DNA from: Aquisalimonas sp.
GTDB taxonomy: Bacteria > Pseudomonadota > Gammaproteobacteria > Nitrococcales > Aquisalimonadaceae
Length of the DNA: 22,538 nt
Assembly: GCA_007127625.1 (NCBI GenBank)
Contig: SKYZ01000414.1
Location: 1 to 22,538 of the forward strand
Direction: 5' to 3'
Shown here: piece after piece, positions 1-7,691 of the stretch
Numbering within the stretch: position 1 is the first letter of the stretch
Layout of the letters: each line of letters begins with the position of its first letter
The notes under the pieces: generated by a model
What the model saw: only the letters and a program-made list of their open reading frames with translations
What the model was told of the DNA's origin: nothing
Database searches by the model: none
Position numbers and translations under genes: made by a program

Positions 1-425
1 AAATCCAGGCCCATGGCGAGGTAGCAATCCACCATGAACTGGATGCGCCGGTTGTTGACCCGCTTCATGACCGGGCCGACCAGGGGGTCGTTGGCTGCCG
101 CCGCGAAGGCCAGGTAGAGTTGTCCTGCGCGTTTGGTACCGTTGGCATTGCGGAAGAGCCGGTGGATCCGCCGCCGGGCATCGTGCTCCATTTCCGCCCG
201 CGCGATCACATCCTCGGTCTGTTGGCGCTCCCAGAGATCCAGCGCCGCCGCGAGCAGCGCCTCGCGATTGGCGAAGTGCCAGTAGAAGCTGCCCTTGGTG
301 ACTCCCAGGGCACGGGCGATCCGCTCCACGGCGACCGCTTCGACACCCCCCTCCGCGATGGCGTCCAGCGCGGCATCAGCCCAGTCTTCACTACTCAGGG
401 AACGACGGCTATTCTCTTTGCTCAT
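1..425 (-). CDS. TetR/AcrR family transcriptional regulator (C-terminus cut by window edge)
   Basis: The minus strand reads open from an ATG at 425 to the window start, giving 141 visible residues that begin MSKENSRRSLSSEDW. Residues about 15-60 form the TetR DNA-binding region: the helix-turn-helix is in RIARALGVTKGSFYWHF, with the family-typical K-G-S-F-Y-W-H-F recognition helix followed by ANREALLAAALDLWE. The visible part of the ligand-binding domain is helical and not diagnostic. TetR proteins are dimeric repressors released by a small-molecule ligand, and the ligand here cannot be guessed. An 18-bp palindrome lies 15 bp upstream inside a plausible promoter, which suggests autorepression. 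The start codon has no Shine-Dalgarno sequence, and the predicted transcript start falls at or next to the ATG. The real target genes may lie beyond the left edge. Family assignment is confident. Confidence 0.9.
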   Translation of the reverse strand, partial: MSKENSRRSLSSEDWADAALDAIAEGGVEAVAVERIARALGVTKGSFYWHFANREALLAAALDLWERQQTEDVIARAEMEHDARRRIHRLFRNANGTKRAGQLYLAFAAAANDPLVGPVMKRVNNRRIQFMVDCYLAMGLD

Positions 426-431
426 GCCGAT

Positions 432-460
432 CTTTTACACCATACGCACGCGTATGGCAA
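432..460 (-). promoter_or_regulatory. Putative tetR promoter (leaderless)
   Basis: Reading the minus strand, TTGCCA (460-455) is followed after exactly 17 bp by TAAAAG (437-432), a fair sigma-70 pair. The expected transcript start, about 7 nt downstream of the -10, coincides with the tetR ATG at 425. No ribosome binding site precedes that ATG, so a leaderless mRNA fits. The operator palindrome occupies most of the spacer and touches the -35. Confidence 0.45.
440..457. promoter_or_regulatory. Palindromic operator, probable TetR autoregulatory site
   Basis: The sequence is ccatacgc-ac-gcgtatgg, two perfect 8-bp arms around a 2-bp centre. It sits 15 bp upstream of the tetR ATG and inside the predicted tetR promoter. 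Size, symmetry and position match operators that TetR repressors use on their own genes. That this regulator binds it is inferred. Confidence 0.7.
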
Positions 461-472
461 CGGATACCAGGA

Positions 473-1900
473 TCAACGACGGAAGTGACTATCGCCGGGC
501 GGGGACGGCAGCTGACGGCGGACGGGGGTGATGCCGCCGGCCGGCCACCCCTTCTGTCGCACGGCCTCCTCAATCCATAACGGCAGGAAGATCACCAGAT
601 CGTACACCTGAACCACGATGGCGCCAGCGAACGCCGCCATGCTGCCGAGCAGCCGGAACACCAGCATCAGAAGCTGCAATATCAGCCCCACCACCAGCCC
701 GACCACGATCCCGCCATGCGTCATTAATGCGGCCAGCGCGACGGCACTGAACATCAGCGCGAACGGCAGCACAAGGAGCAGCATGGCCTGCAGGGCGGGC
801 GCCGCCGTGGCACCCCATTGACTATCCAGCGCAGAGGGTGCCATGCCGCCATACAGCAAACGCAGGCCCGCCCCAACGCAGGCAAGGACAACAAGGGCGG
901 CGAAGGCGAGCCAGAACAGCCAGCCGCGCAGGCTGTCACCGAGCGCATCGACCGCCGGGAGCAGCGTCGTCATGCGTGCACTTTCCATCACCACCAGACC
1001 CACCAGCCCCAGAGCCGCGACATGGAGGACCGTGGCAAGGGCGCCCAGACCGGGCAGACCTTCGGCCACAGGCGCCGTACCCAGCAACAGGTTCATGGGC
1101 TCGACCAGGGAGACCCCGAGCACGGTGAATCCGGCGGCTGCCAGAACCAGGCCGGCAACGGCAAACAGACACCGCCACACGGAAGCACCCACCAACGCGC
1201 CGACACGCACATCATGTTCGTCACGCAGTGCCTGGTAGTCGTTGATACTGTGCAGCACCCGGTCAGCGCGTGCCCTCAGGCGATCCAGGCGATCCCCCAT
1301 CTGTTCCAGGCTACGCCTGGCACGCCGCCAGTGCGGAATTGTCCTGTGCAGGAGCAGGTAGCGCCGACGCGTGGCACGTCGGTAAGCGTCCAGCAGATCG
1401 ACCCTCTGCAACTCCAGGCCGTCGCGCAGGTCTTCCAGCGTGCGCTTCACCGACGGGTCCGCGGCCCCGAGCTCCGGACCCAGCTGCTCCAGCATGCGCG
1501 GCCAGCCCGGGACGTCCGGAGGCATGGGCCCACTGCGCCGGTGGTCTTCCTCCACCATGGACAGGTGATCCCGCGCCTGCTGTTGCAGCGCAGGCAGATC
1601 TCCCAGCTCAGCCTGCATTTCCGCATGCAGACGGCCAATGTCCCACTCCGCTCGCGCCACCGCACGACGCCGGGCCTGTGCCACCAGCAGCGCGCGCGTC
1701 CATGAACGCACGTGCCGCTCGGCATGCACGCAGTAACGGGCCAGCAACCGGCAGAACCGTCGCACGCCGCTGAAAAGGCCACGAATGAGCCCGTGCGCCT
1801 GTCGCCGCGCGAAGTAACCAAGGACGACGACAAGCACGCCCCAGATCAATGCATTGAGCATCGAGTTCCCTACCAGCACCAGCGTTTCCCCTTGCAGCAT
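473..1900 (-). CDS. Uncharacterised coiled-coil and multi-spanning membrane protein
   Basis: This 475-residue protein is not one I recognise. The start is set at the ATG at 1900 because GGGAGG lies 5 nt upstream; the frame stays open further upstream but without a ribosome site. Layout: one membrane helix at about residues 12-30, then a long Arg/Glu-rich helical stretch (about 60-230) with predicted coiled-coil character (for example LEQMGDRLDRLRARADRVL), then about six hydrophobic segments at roughly 240-265, 287-304, 326-348, 370-392, 396-418 and 420-442. The tail is short, basic and proline-rich. The cytoplasmic coiled coil between membrane segments suggests a scaffold or mechanosensitive-type architecture, but no channel signature is visible. 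A good sigma-70 promoter precedes it. The gene runs divergently from ppk and shares the same intergenic region. Confidence 0.75.
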   Translation of the reverse strand: MLQGETLVLVGNSMLNALIWGVLVVVLGYFARRQAHGLIRGLFSGVRRFCRLLARYCVHAERHVRSWTRALLVAQARRRAVARAEWDIGRLHAEMQAELGDLPALQQQARDHLSMVEEDHRRSGPMPPDVPGWPRMLEQLGPELGAADPSVKRTLEDLRDGLELQRVDLLDAYRRATRRRYLLLHRTIPHWRRARRSLEQMGDRLDRLRARADRVLHSINDYQALRDEHDVRVGALVGASVWRCLFAVAGLVLAAAGFTVLGVSLVEPMNLLLGTAPVAEGLPGLGALATVLHVAALGLVGLVVMESARMTTLLPAVDALGDSLRGWLFWLAFAALVVLACVGAGLRLLYGGMAPSALDSQWGATAAPALQAMLLLVLPFALMFSAVALAALMTHGGIVVGLVVGLILQLLMLVFRLLGSMAAFAGAIVVQVYDLVIFLPLWIEEAVRQKGWPAGGITPVRRQLPSPPGDSHFRR

Positions 1901-1970
1901 CCTGCCTCCCAGTGTCGGGCCCCGCGACGAACCAGCGGCTCTCGGGAACGCGGCACTCTTGCTTTTTCCA

Positions 1971-2000
1971 ATTATGGGGTGGCCTGTGGTGAAATCGCAA
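1971..2000 (-). promoter_or_regulatory. Putative sigma-70 promoter of the coiled-coil membrane gene
   Basis: On the minus strand TTGCGA (2000-1995) is followed after 18 bp by CATAAT (1976-1971). This is a good match at the -10 and a fair one at the -35. It lies about 70 bp upstream of the ATG at 1900. Confidence 0.45.
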
Positions 2001-2020
2001 AAAAGGCCCTGACAGGACAC

Positions 2021-2054
2021 CAGGGAAACGCTCAACCATTCCCTCGAGCCTCTG
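2021..2054 (+). repeat. Diverged half-copy of the palindromic element found at 17690-17753
   Basis: From 2022 the sequence begins agggaaacgct and carries the blocks attccc and gcctctg in the same order and spacing as the left half of the element at 17690-17753. Counting by eye, 29 of 33 aligned bases agree. The complementary right arm is not found downstream, so this is a half or decayed copy. It sits directly upstream of the PhoB-box-like site of ppk. Confidence 0.65.
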
Positions 2055-2056
2055 GC

Positions 2057-2074
2057 CTGTCATTGGAACGTCAT
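2057..2074 (+). promoter_or_regulatory. PhoB-box-like site upstream of ppk
   Basis: CTGTCAT-tgga-ACGTCAT matches the PHO-box plan of two 7-mers with 11-bp periodicity. The first half is perfect (7/7) and the second is 5/7. TAGCGT, 10 bp further on (2085-2090), could act as a weak -10, as in PhoB-activated promoters where the box replaces the -35. Control of ppk by PhoB is known in other gammaproteobacteria. Its use here is inferred, and the spacer is less AT-rich than usual. Confidence 0.45.
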
Positions 2075-2119
2075 ACGCGCCAAGTAGCGTGGCGCCCCAT
2101 CCCCTCGCCCTGGAGCATC

Positions 2120-4195
2120 ATGAACGCTTCCGACTTCCGGCACCCGGACCTGTTCATCAACCGCCACCTCAGCATGCTGGAGTTCATCGAGCGCGTGCTC
2201 GAGCAGGCCCGTGACCCGGCGACGCCGCTGCTGGAGCGCCTGCGCTTCCTGTGCATTGTCAGCACCATTCTCGACGAATTCTTCGAGATCCGCGTCGCCG
2301 GCCTGAAACAGGCCGAGGAGCTGGGCTCCACCCAGGCAGGCGCCGACAATCGCACGCCTCGGGAGATTCTCCAGATTATCAGCGAACGGGCCCACCGCCT
2401 GGTGGCGGATCAATACGCCGTGCTCAATGACACCCTGATCCCCGCCCTTGCCGAGGAGGGAATCCGCTTTCTGCGCCGGGACGCATGGACCACGGCTCAA
2501 CAGGAATGGGTTCAGGACTACTTTGAGCAATCGCTGCAGCCCGTAATCACGCCCATCGGCCTGGATCCCGCGCATCCGTTCCCCCGCATTCTGAACAAGA
2601 GCCTCAACTTCATCATCGCGCTGGACGGCAAGGACGCCTTCGGCCGCAGCGGCGGCATGGCCGTGGTCCAGGCACCGCGCTCCCTGCCGCGCCTGATCCC
2701 GGTCCCGCGGGAGATTGCCGGCGGACCCCACGATTTCGTGTTCCTGTCGTCCATGATCCATGCCCAGGTCCACCAGTTGTTCCCCGGCATGGCGGTGAAG
2801 AGCTGTTTCCAGTTCCGGGTCACCCGCAACAGCGATCTCTACGTGGATGAGGAGGAGGTGGACGATCTACTCGTCGCCATGGAGGGTGAACTCCAGTCTC
2901 GCCGGTACGGCGACGCCGTGCGCCTGGAAGTTGCCGCCAACTGCCCGGAGCACATGCTCCGCTTCCTGCTGGAGGAGTTCGAACTGACCGCCGATGATCT
3001 CTACCTGGTGGATGGCCCGGTGAACGTCAATCGACTCATGGCTGTCTGCGAAGGGGTCCCGCGCCCGGACCTGACCTTCCCTTCGTTCACGCCCAGCGTC
3101 CCTATCGAGGTCACGCACGGCGGCAGCATGTTCAAGCTCCTGCGCCGACAGGACCTGCTGCTCCACCACCCGTTCCAGTCCTTCGCCCCGGTCATGGACT
3201 TCGTCCGCGAGGCGGCCCGGGACTCCCGGGTACTGGCGATCAAGCAGACCCTCTACCGCACCGGTCCCGACTCGGCCATTGTCGACGCACTGGTGGAGGC
3301 AGCGCGGGCGGGCAAGGAAGTCACGGTCATCATTGAACTCCGCGCACGCTTCGACGAAGAGGCCAACATCCAGCTCGCCAGCCGGCTGCAGGACGCCGGC
3401 GCCCACGTGGTCTACGGGGTGGTGGGGCACAAGACCCACGCCAAAATGGTGCTGGTGGTGCGGCGGGAGAACGGCCGGCTACGCAACTACTGCCACCTGG
3501 GCACGGGCAATTACCACTCGCGTACGGCGCGACTGTACACCGACTACGGACTGCTCACCGCTGACCCGGTCACCGGGGAAGATATCCACAAGGTCTTCCT
3601 GCAGCTCACCAGTCTCGGCAAGGTTGCCCGTCTTCAGAAGCTCCTGGAATCACCCTTCACCCTGTTCGACAGCCTCATTGCGGCCATTGACCGCGAGGCG
3701 GTACATGCACGCGAAGGTCGTGGCGGTCGCATCATCATCAAGGTCAACGCACTGGTGGAGCCGCGCACCATTCAGGCGCTGTACGCGGCGTCCGCCGCCG
3801 GCGTGGACATTGACCTCATCGTGCGCGGCATGTGCAGCCTGCGGCCGGGGGTGACCGGGGTATCCGAATCCATCCGCGTACGCTCCATCGTCGGCCGCTT
3901 TCTCGAGCACACCCGCGTTTTCTATTTCGCCAATGCAGGCGAGCCCGTCCTGTGGGCGTCCAGTGCCGACTGCATGGAGCGCAACTTCTTCAGGCGGGTC
4001 GAGACCGCCTTCCCCATCGAGGCACCGCATCGACGGGACCAGATACTGCAGGATCTCCAGTACTATCTCCGTGACAATACCCAGGCGTGGCTGCTGCAAG
4101 CCGACGGCAATTACGTTCGCGCCCGTCCCGGCGACGGCGATGCCCCCTTCACCTCCCAGCAGGAACTCCTGGAAACCCTGGCAGAGACGTCCTGA
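2120..4195 (+). CDS. ppk1: Polyphosphate kinase 1
   Basis: This 691-residue enzyme (E. coli Ppk has 688) reversibly transfers the terminal phosphate of ATP to a growing polyphosphate chain and works at the inner membrane/cytoplasm. The N-terminal domain starts with FINRHLSMLEFIERVLEQA and DEFFEIRVAGLKQ, both family-typical. The autophosphorylated histidine is His440 in GHKTHAKM, followed by HLGTGNYHSRTARLYTDYGLLT, the strongest family signature. The second essential histidine is His597 in LEHTRVFYFAN. Both are offset by five from E. coli His435 and His592, so the two catalytic domains are intact. The ATG at 2120 is chosen because it has TGGAG just upstream and begins where the family begins; the reading frame is open upstream to 1712 but that part is not Ppk-like. 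No ppx lies beside it. A PhoB-box-like site precedes it. Confidence 0.96.
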   Translation: MNASDFRHPDLFINRHLSMLEFIERVLEQARDPATPLLERLRFLCIVSTILDEFFEIRVAGLKQAEELGSTQAGADNRTPREILQIISERAHRLVADQYAVLNDTLIPALAEEGIRFLRRDAWTTAQQEWVQDYFEQSLQPVITPIGLDPAHPFPRILNKSLNFIIALDGKDAFGRSGGMAVVQAPRSLPRLIPVPREIAGGPHDFVFLSSMIHAQVHQLFPGMAVKSCFQFRVTRNSDLYVDEEEVDDLLVAMEGELQSRRYGDAVRLEVAANCPEHMLRFLLEEFELTADDLYLVDGPVNVNRLMAVCEGVPRPDLTFPSFTPSVPIEVTHGGSMFKLLRRQDLLLHHPFQSFAPVMDFVREAARDSRVLAIKQTLYRTGPDSAIVDALVEAARAGKEVTVIIELRARFDEEANIQLASRLQDAGAHVVYGVVGHKTHAKMVLVVRRENGRLRNYCHLGTGNYHSRTARLYTDYGLLTADPVTGEDIHKVFLQLTSLGKVARLQKLLESPFTLFDSLIAAIDREAVHAREGRGGRIIIKVNALVEPRTIQALYAASAAGVDIDLIVRGMCSLRPGVTGVSESIRVRSIVGRFLEHTRVFYFANAGEPVLWASSADCMERNFFRRVETAFPIEAPHRRDQILQDLQYYLRDNTQAWLLQADGNYVRARPGDGDAPFTSQQELLETLAETS

Positions 4196-4237
4196 GGCGT
4201 CGCGGGACAGGCGCTTCCCTGCGCAGCCACGCCGCTG

Positions 4238-4570
4238 TCAGCCGCCGGCGATTTCGTTGGTCTTCGCCGCAAAGATGAAGTCGTTCTCGTGAAGACCACC
4301 GATCTTGTGCGTCCAGATCTCCACCGCGGCGTACCCGTAGCCGAACGTGATGTCGGGATGGTGATCCTCGGATTCGGCCAGGTCGCCAACTTTGTTAACG
4401 AATTCCTGCGCCTGAGCGAAATTCTTGAACTTGAACGTACGCTGCAGGCGGGTGGCGTCGTGGGTCAGCTCCCAGCCAGGCACCTGGTTCATGTACCCCT
4501 CGGCGCGCTCCCGGGGCATGGGCTCGATCCCGCCCTGGCAGGGCGTGCACTTCTGCTCGGTCAGACTCAT
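4238..4570 (-). CDS. phhB: 4a-hydroxytetrahydrobiopterin dehydratase (pterin-4a-carbinolamine dehydratase)
   Basis: This 110-residue protein is the usual length for the PCD/DCoH family. It dehydrates 4a-hydroxytetrahydropterin so that the cofactor of phenylalanine hydroxylase can be recycled. The catalytic motif is seen as EDHHPDI (His70, His71, Pro72, Asp73), with the third family histidine in IWTHKIGGL (His88). The N-terminal part LTEQKCTPCQGGIEPM is typical of the gammaproteobacterial branch. The start at 4570 follows GGGAG at a good distance; longer open frame upstream is not family-like. No phhA (phenylalanine hydroxylase) is adjacent, so it may act as a general pterin-recycling enzyme. 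It converges on ppk with 42 bp between stops and diverges from lutA. Confidence 0.95.
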   Translation of the reverse strand: MSLTEQKCTPCQGGIEPMPRERAEGYMNQVPGWELTHDATRLQRTFKFKNFAQAQEFVNKVGDLAESEDHHPDITFGYGYAAVEIWTHKIGGLHENDFIFAAKTNEIAGG

Positions 4571-4715
4571 GCTGGCTCCCTTGTTGCCGCGCAACGTTTC
4601 ATGCATCAGGATTTGCGTTACCGTAGAGCATAGCCTGCGGGTGGACAGGCGGCCTTTCAAGGGCCCGTGATCATCCTCCCTGCGCCGGACGCCATCACCT
4701 TCACGGAGCCACTCC

Positions 4716-5504
4716 ATGTCGCAAGCGTCATCCCCAGCCCCGCGCCCCACCGTCGCCCTCTTCGTGACCTGCCTCGTGGACCTTTTCCGCCCCTCCGTGG
4801 GCTTTGCCACCGCACAGTTGCTCGAACAGGCCGGATACTCCGTGGACGTTCCGGAAGCCCAGACCTGCTGTGGCCAGCCCGCCTATAACAGCGGTGATCG
4901 GGCCCATGCGAAGCAGATCGCCAAACAGGTCATTGCCACCTTTCGCGAATACGCCCATGTGGTGGTCCCTTCCGGCTCCTGCGCCGGCACCATCACGGCA
5001 CATTACCCCGATCTGCTTCGGGACGAACCGGACTGGGCCCAGGCAGCCAGGGATCTGGCGGATCGCACGTGGGAACTGACGCGCTTCCTGGTGGAAGTCG
5101 CGCAGGTGGACCTGCCCACCGTGGACCATAAGACCACCACCACTTATCACGACTCCTGCTCCGGGCTGCGGGAACTGGGCATTCGCTCCCAGCCCCGGCA
5201 ACTGCTCGGCCGGGTGAACGGGCTACAGCTGCGGGAAATGGCGGACACGGACGTGTGCTGCGGCTTCGGCGGGACCTTCTGCGTGAAGTACCCGGACATC
5301 TCGGAACGCCTGGTCTCCAACAAGGTGGACAACATTGCTGCCACCGGGGCCGACATGGTGGTGGCCGGAGACCTGGGCTGCCTGTTCAACATCGCCGGAC
5401 GCCTCCACCGGCTGGAGAAACCGGTGCGGGCCTACCACGTGGCGGAAATCCTGGCCGGGACCGCGCGCAGCGAACCGGCCATCGGCGAGGGGGACCGATC
5501 CTGA
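4716..5504 (+). CDS. lutA: LutA, cysteine-rich CCG-domain subunit of L-lactate oxidation complex
   Basis: This 262-residue protein has two CCG (cysteine-rich) domains, as in heterodisulfide reductase subunits and GlpC/GlcF. The first carries Cys19 and the TCCGQP motif (Cys51-Cys52) with Cys89 in GSCAG. The second carries Cys148 and VCCGFGG (Cys181-Cys182). These pairs bind an iron-sulfur cluster and take part in electron transfer during lactate-to-pyruvate oxidation by LutABC (YkgEFG in E. coli). GGAG precedes the ATG. It is first in a tight operon, and its TGA shares one base with the lutB ATG (TGATG), so translation is coupled. The convergent lactate permease downstream supports lactate as the substrate. 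No LutR/LldR-type regulator lies in the window. Confidence 0.93.
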   Translation: MSQASSPAPRPTVALFVTCLVDLFRPSVGFATAQLLEQAGYSVDVPEAQTCCGQPAYNSGDRAHAKQIAKQVIATFREYAHVVVPSGSCAGTITAHYPDLLRDEPDWAQAARDLADRTWELTRFLVEVAQVDLPTVDHKTTTTYHDSCSGLRELGIRSQPRQLLGRVNGLQLREMADTDVCCGFGGTFCVKYPDISERLVSNKVDNIAATGADMVVAGDLGCLFNIAGRLHRLEKPVRAYHVAEILAGTARSEPAIGEGDRS

Positions 5505-6937
5505 TGGAATCCCGTGCACACCTGTTCAAACCCGCGGCCCGTGAAGCCCTCCACAACCCGGATCTGCAGCAGGCGCTGACCCGTGTACAGGCGGGCTTCG
5601 TCGGCAAGCGCAGGACACTCGTGAACAAGTTCCCGGATTTCGAAGGCCTTCGGGACCGTGGCCAGGCCATGAAGGATCACACCCTCGCCCACCTGGATTA
5701 CTACCTGGAGCAGTTCGAGGCCAAGGTGCACGAGGCGGGGGGCCACGTCCACTGGGCAGAGACCGCCGAGGACGCTCAGCGTATCGTCGCGGACATCTGC
5801 CGCCAGGCGGACGCCCGCATGGTCACCAAAGGCAAGACCATGGCCGGCGAAGAAGTGGGCATCAACGAGGCACTGGATGCCGCCGGGCTGGAAACGGTGG
5901 AAACGGACCTGGGTGAGTACATCATCCAGCTCGCCAAGGAGCCGCCAAGTCACATCATCGCCCCGGCCATTCACAAGACCCGCCAGCAGATCTGCGATCT
6001 GTTCGACGAACACCACCACCAGGGCACGTTCAAGGAGAAGCTCCGGGAAGTGCCGGACCTGGTCAACGAGGCACGCGGCATCCTGAGGGGGAAGTTCCTG
6101 AATGCCGACGTGGGCATTACCGGTGCCAACTGCCTGGTCGCGGAGACCGGCTCGATGTTCCTGGTGACCAACGAGGGCAACGGTGACCTCACCCACTCGC
6201 TGCCGCGGGTGCATGTGGCCATCGCCGGCATCGAGAAACTGGTGCCCACCCTGGACGACGCGTCAACGCTGATCCGCCTGCTGGCGCGCAGCGCCACGGG
6301 CCAGGAGATGACCGCCTACACCACCATGGTCACCGGCCCGCGGCGCGGTGATGACACCGACGGTCCGGAGGAATTTCACATCGTGCTCCTGGACCATGGG
6401 CGCACCAACATGATGTCCGGGCGCTTTCGCGAGATGCTGCGCTGCATTCGCTGTGGGGCCTGCATGAACCACTGTCCGGTGTACGCCTCCATCGGTGGCC
6501 ATGCGTATGGCTGGGTGTATCCCGGCCCCATGGGGTCGGTGCTGACACCGATCTTCGTCGGTCTGGACAAGACCAAGGACCTCCCCAATGCCTGCACCCT
6601 GAACGGGCGGTGCCAGAGCGTCTGCCCGGTCAGGATTCCCCTGCCCGACCTGCTCCGCGATCTGCGCGAAGCGCAGTTCGATCAACATCTCACACCGGGC
6701 ACGACCCGGCATGGCCTGGCCGTCTGGGCGTGGTTCGCACGGCGACCGCGGGTCTACAACGCCCTGTCCCGGCTGGGGATCGGCCTGCTGGGACGCCTCG
6801 GACGGCGTCGCGGCCGCTTCCGGCGGCTTCCCCTGGCCGGCGCATGGACCGCCGGACGTGACTTCCCCGCGCCGCAACGCACCACGTTCCAGGCGGCATG
6901 GCGGCAGCATCTGAGCCGGAGACAGACTCATGAGTGA
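5504..6937 (+). CDS. lutB: LutB, iron-sulfur subunit of L-lactate oxidation complex
   Basis: This 477-residue protein is the usual LutB/YkgF size. An N-terminal LUD-type domain (about 70-300) includes the MVTKGKTMAGEEVGINEAL and GITGANCLVAETGS stretches typical of the family. A ferredoxin-like region follows: cluster 1 is CIRCGACMNHCP (Cys314, 317, 320, 324), then HAYGWVYPGPMGS. Cluster 2 reads ACTLNGRCQSVCPVRIPL, where the position usually held by the first cysteine of CGxC is Asn367 and a cysteine sits three residues earlier (Cys364). Whether this shifted cysteine replaces the ligand is unknown. The start is the ATG overlapping the lutA stop. The end overlaps lutC by 8 nt. It passes electrons between LutA/LutC and the respiratory chain; the exact route is not settled for the family. 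Confidence 0.94.
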   Translation: MESRAHLFKPAAREALHNPDLQQALTRVQAGFVGKRRTLVNKFPDFEGLRDRGQAMKDHTLAHLDYYLEQFEAKVHEAGGHVHWAETAEDAQRIVADICRQADARMVTKGKTMAGEEVGINEALDAAGLETVETDLGEYIIQLAKEPPSHIIAPAIHKTRQQICDLFDEHHHQGTFKEKLREVPDLVNEARGILRGKFLNADVGITGANCLVAETGSMFLVTNEGNGDLTHSLPRVHVAIAGIEKLVPTLDDASTLIRLLARSATGQEMTAYTTMVTGPRRGDDTDGPEEFHIVLLDHGRTNMMSGRFREMLRCIRCGACMNHCPVYASIGGHAYGWVYPGPMGSVLTPIFVGLDKTKDLPNACTLNGRCQSVCPVRIPLPDLLRDLREAQFDQHLTPGTTRHGLAVWAWFARRPRVYNALSRLGIGLLGRLGRRRGRFRRLPLAGAWTAGRDFPAPQRTTFQAAWRQHLSRRQTHE

Positions 6938-7592
6938 CGCCCGAACCCGCATCCTGGGCAAGGTCCGAGCCGCCATGGGCCGGGAAACCACGCCGACACC
7001 GGCCGACGTCCAGGCCGCCCGGGCCGGGGCCCTGGGCAAGGGGACCCCGCAGCGCCCCGTCTGGGAGGAAAGTGATCTGGCGCGGTTCTGCCGCTGCATC
7101 GACGACGCTGCAGGCACCTGGGTCACCGTGCCTACCCTGGCCGAGGCCGGGACCGCTGTCGCCGATTACCTGGCGGAACGAGAGGCCGGCACCACCGTTC
7201 ACCGCGCTCCCGACCCGCGCCTGGATCACGTCGCATGGCCGGGCCACCTGGCGGTGGAACGCGCCACCGACGGTCGCAAGGCCCTGGCCGCGGTGAGTTG
7301 TGCTGTCGCCGGAGTTGCCGAAACGGGCTCACTGGCCCTGGTCTCGGGTCCGGACAATCCCGCCACGCTTGCGTTCCTTCCCGACTACCACATCGTGGTT
7401 CTTGGCACTGCCGATGTCGTGCCCTGGTTCGAGGACCTCTGGGCACGCATGCGGGAGCAGGAGGGTTTCCCACCGCGGAGCTTCAACTTCATCACCGGCC
7501 CCTCCCGCACCGCCGACGTGGAACAGACGCTGCAGCTCGGCGCCCATGGTCCGCGGAGCCTGCATGTCATCCTGGTGGAGAACATGCCCTAG
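6930..7592 (+). CDS. lutC: LutC, LUD-domain subunit of L-lactate oxidation complex
   Basis: This 220-residue protein belongs to the LutC/YkgG (LUD) family. The helical N-terminus (MSDARTRILGKVRAAMG) is typical. The core shows the family blocks VSCAVAGVAETGSLALVSG (about residues 127-145), FLPDYHIVVLG and FITGPSRTADVEQTLQLGAHGP, near the C-terminus as in most LutC proteins. The ATG at 6930 lies within the end of lutB, so the two are translationally coupled. It is the last gene of lutABC, which is followed after about 50 bp by a strong terminator. With LutA and LutB it lets the cell grow on L-lactate without an FMN-type LldD enzyme, which is not present here. Confidence 0.93.
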   Translation: MSDARTRILGKVRAAMGRETTPTPADVQAARAGALGKGTPQRPVWEESDLARFCRCIDDAAGTWVTVPTLAEAGTAVADYLAEREAGTTVHRAPDPRLDHVAWPGHLAVERATDGRKALAAVSCAVAGVAETGSLALVSGPDNPATLAFLPDYHIVVLGTADVVPWFEDLWARMREQEGFPPRSFNFITGPSRTADVEQTLQLGAHGPRSLHVILVENMP

Positions 7593-7644
7593 TGTCGTCC
7601 GCCAGACACCCTGTCGCTGAGGGGACCCTCCCGCAGCTGCAAAA

Positions 7645-7669
7645 AAAACCCGCCCTAAGGGCGGGTTTT
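7645..7669. terminator. Bidirectional intrinsic terminator between lutC and the lactate permease
   Basis: The hairpin aaaacccgccc-taa-gggcgggtttt has 11 perfect pairs, and its A-tract on one side and T-tract on the other serve both strands. It lies between two convergent genes and should end lutABC transcription (+) and permease transcription (-). Confidence 0.93.
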
Positions 7670-7691
7670 CGTTTTGAGGGCCCGGCTGATC

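Noticed and set aside
1901..2035. Longer N-terminus (45 residues) for the coiled-coil membrane protein
   Set aside because: It would cover the repeat half-copy and the gene's own promoter; GGGAGG directly precedes the ATG at 1900.
1712..2119. Upstream in-frame extension of ppk by 136 codons
   Set aside because: The translation is not Ppk-like, overlaps the divergent gene and the PhoB-like promoter, and the family start matches the ATG at 2120.
4583..4595. gttgc-cgc-gcaac palindrome in the phhB leader as an operator
   Set aside because: 5-bp arms are too short to separate from chance and no regulator is suggested by the context.
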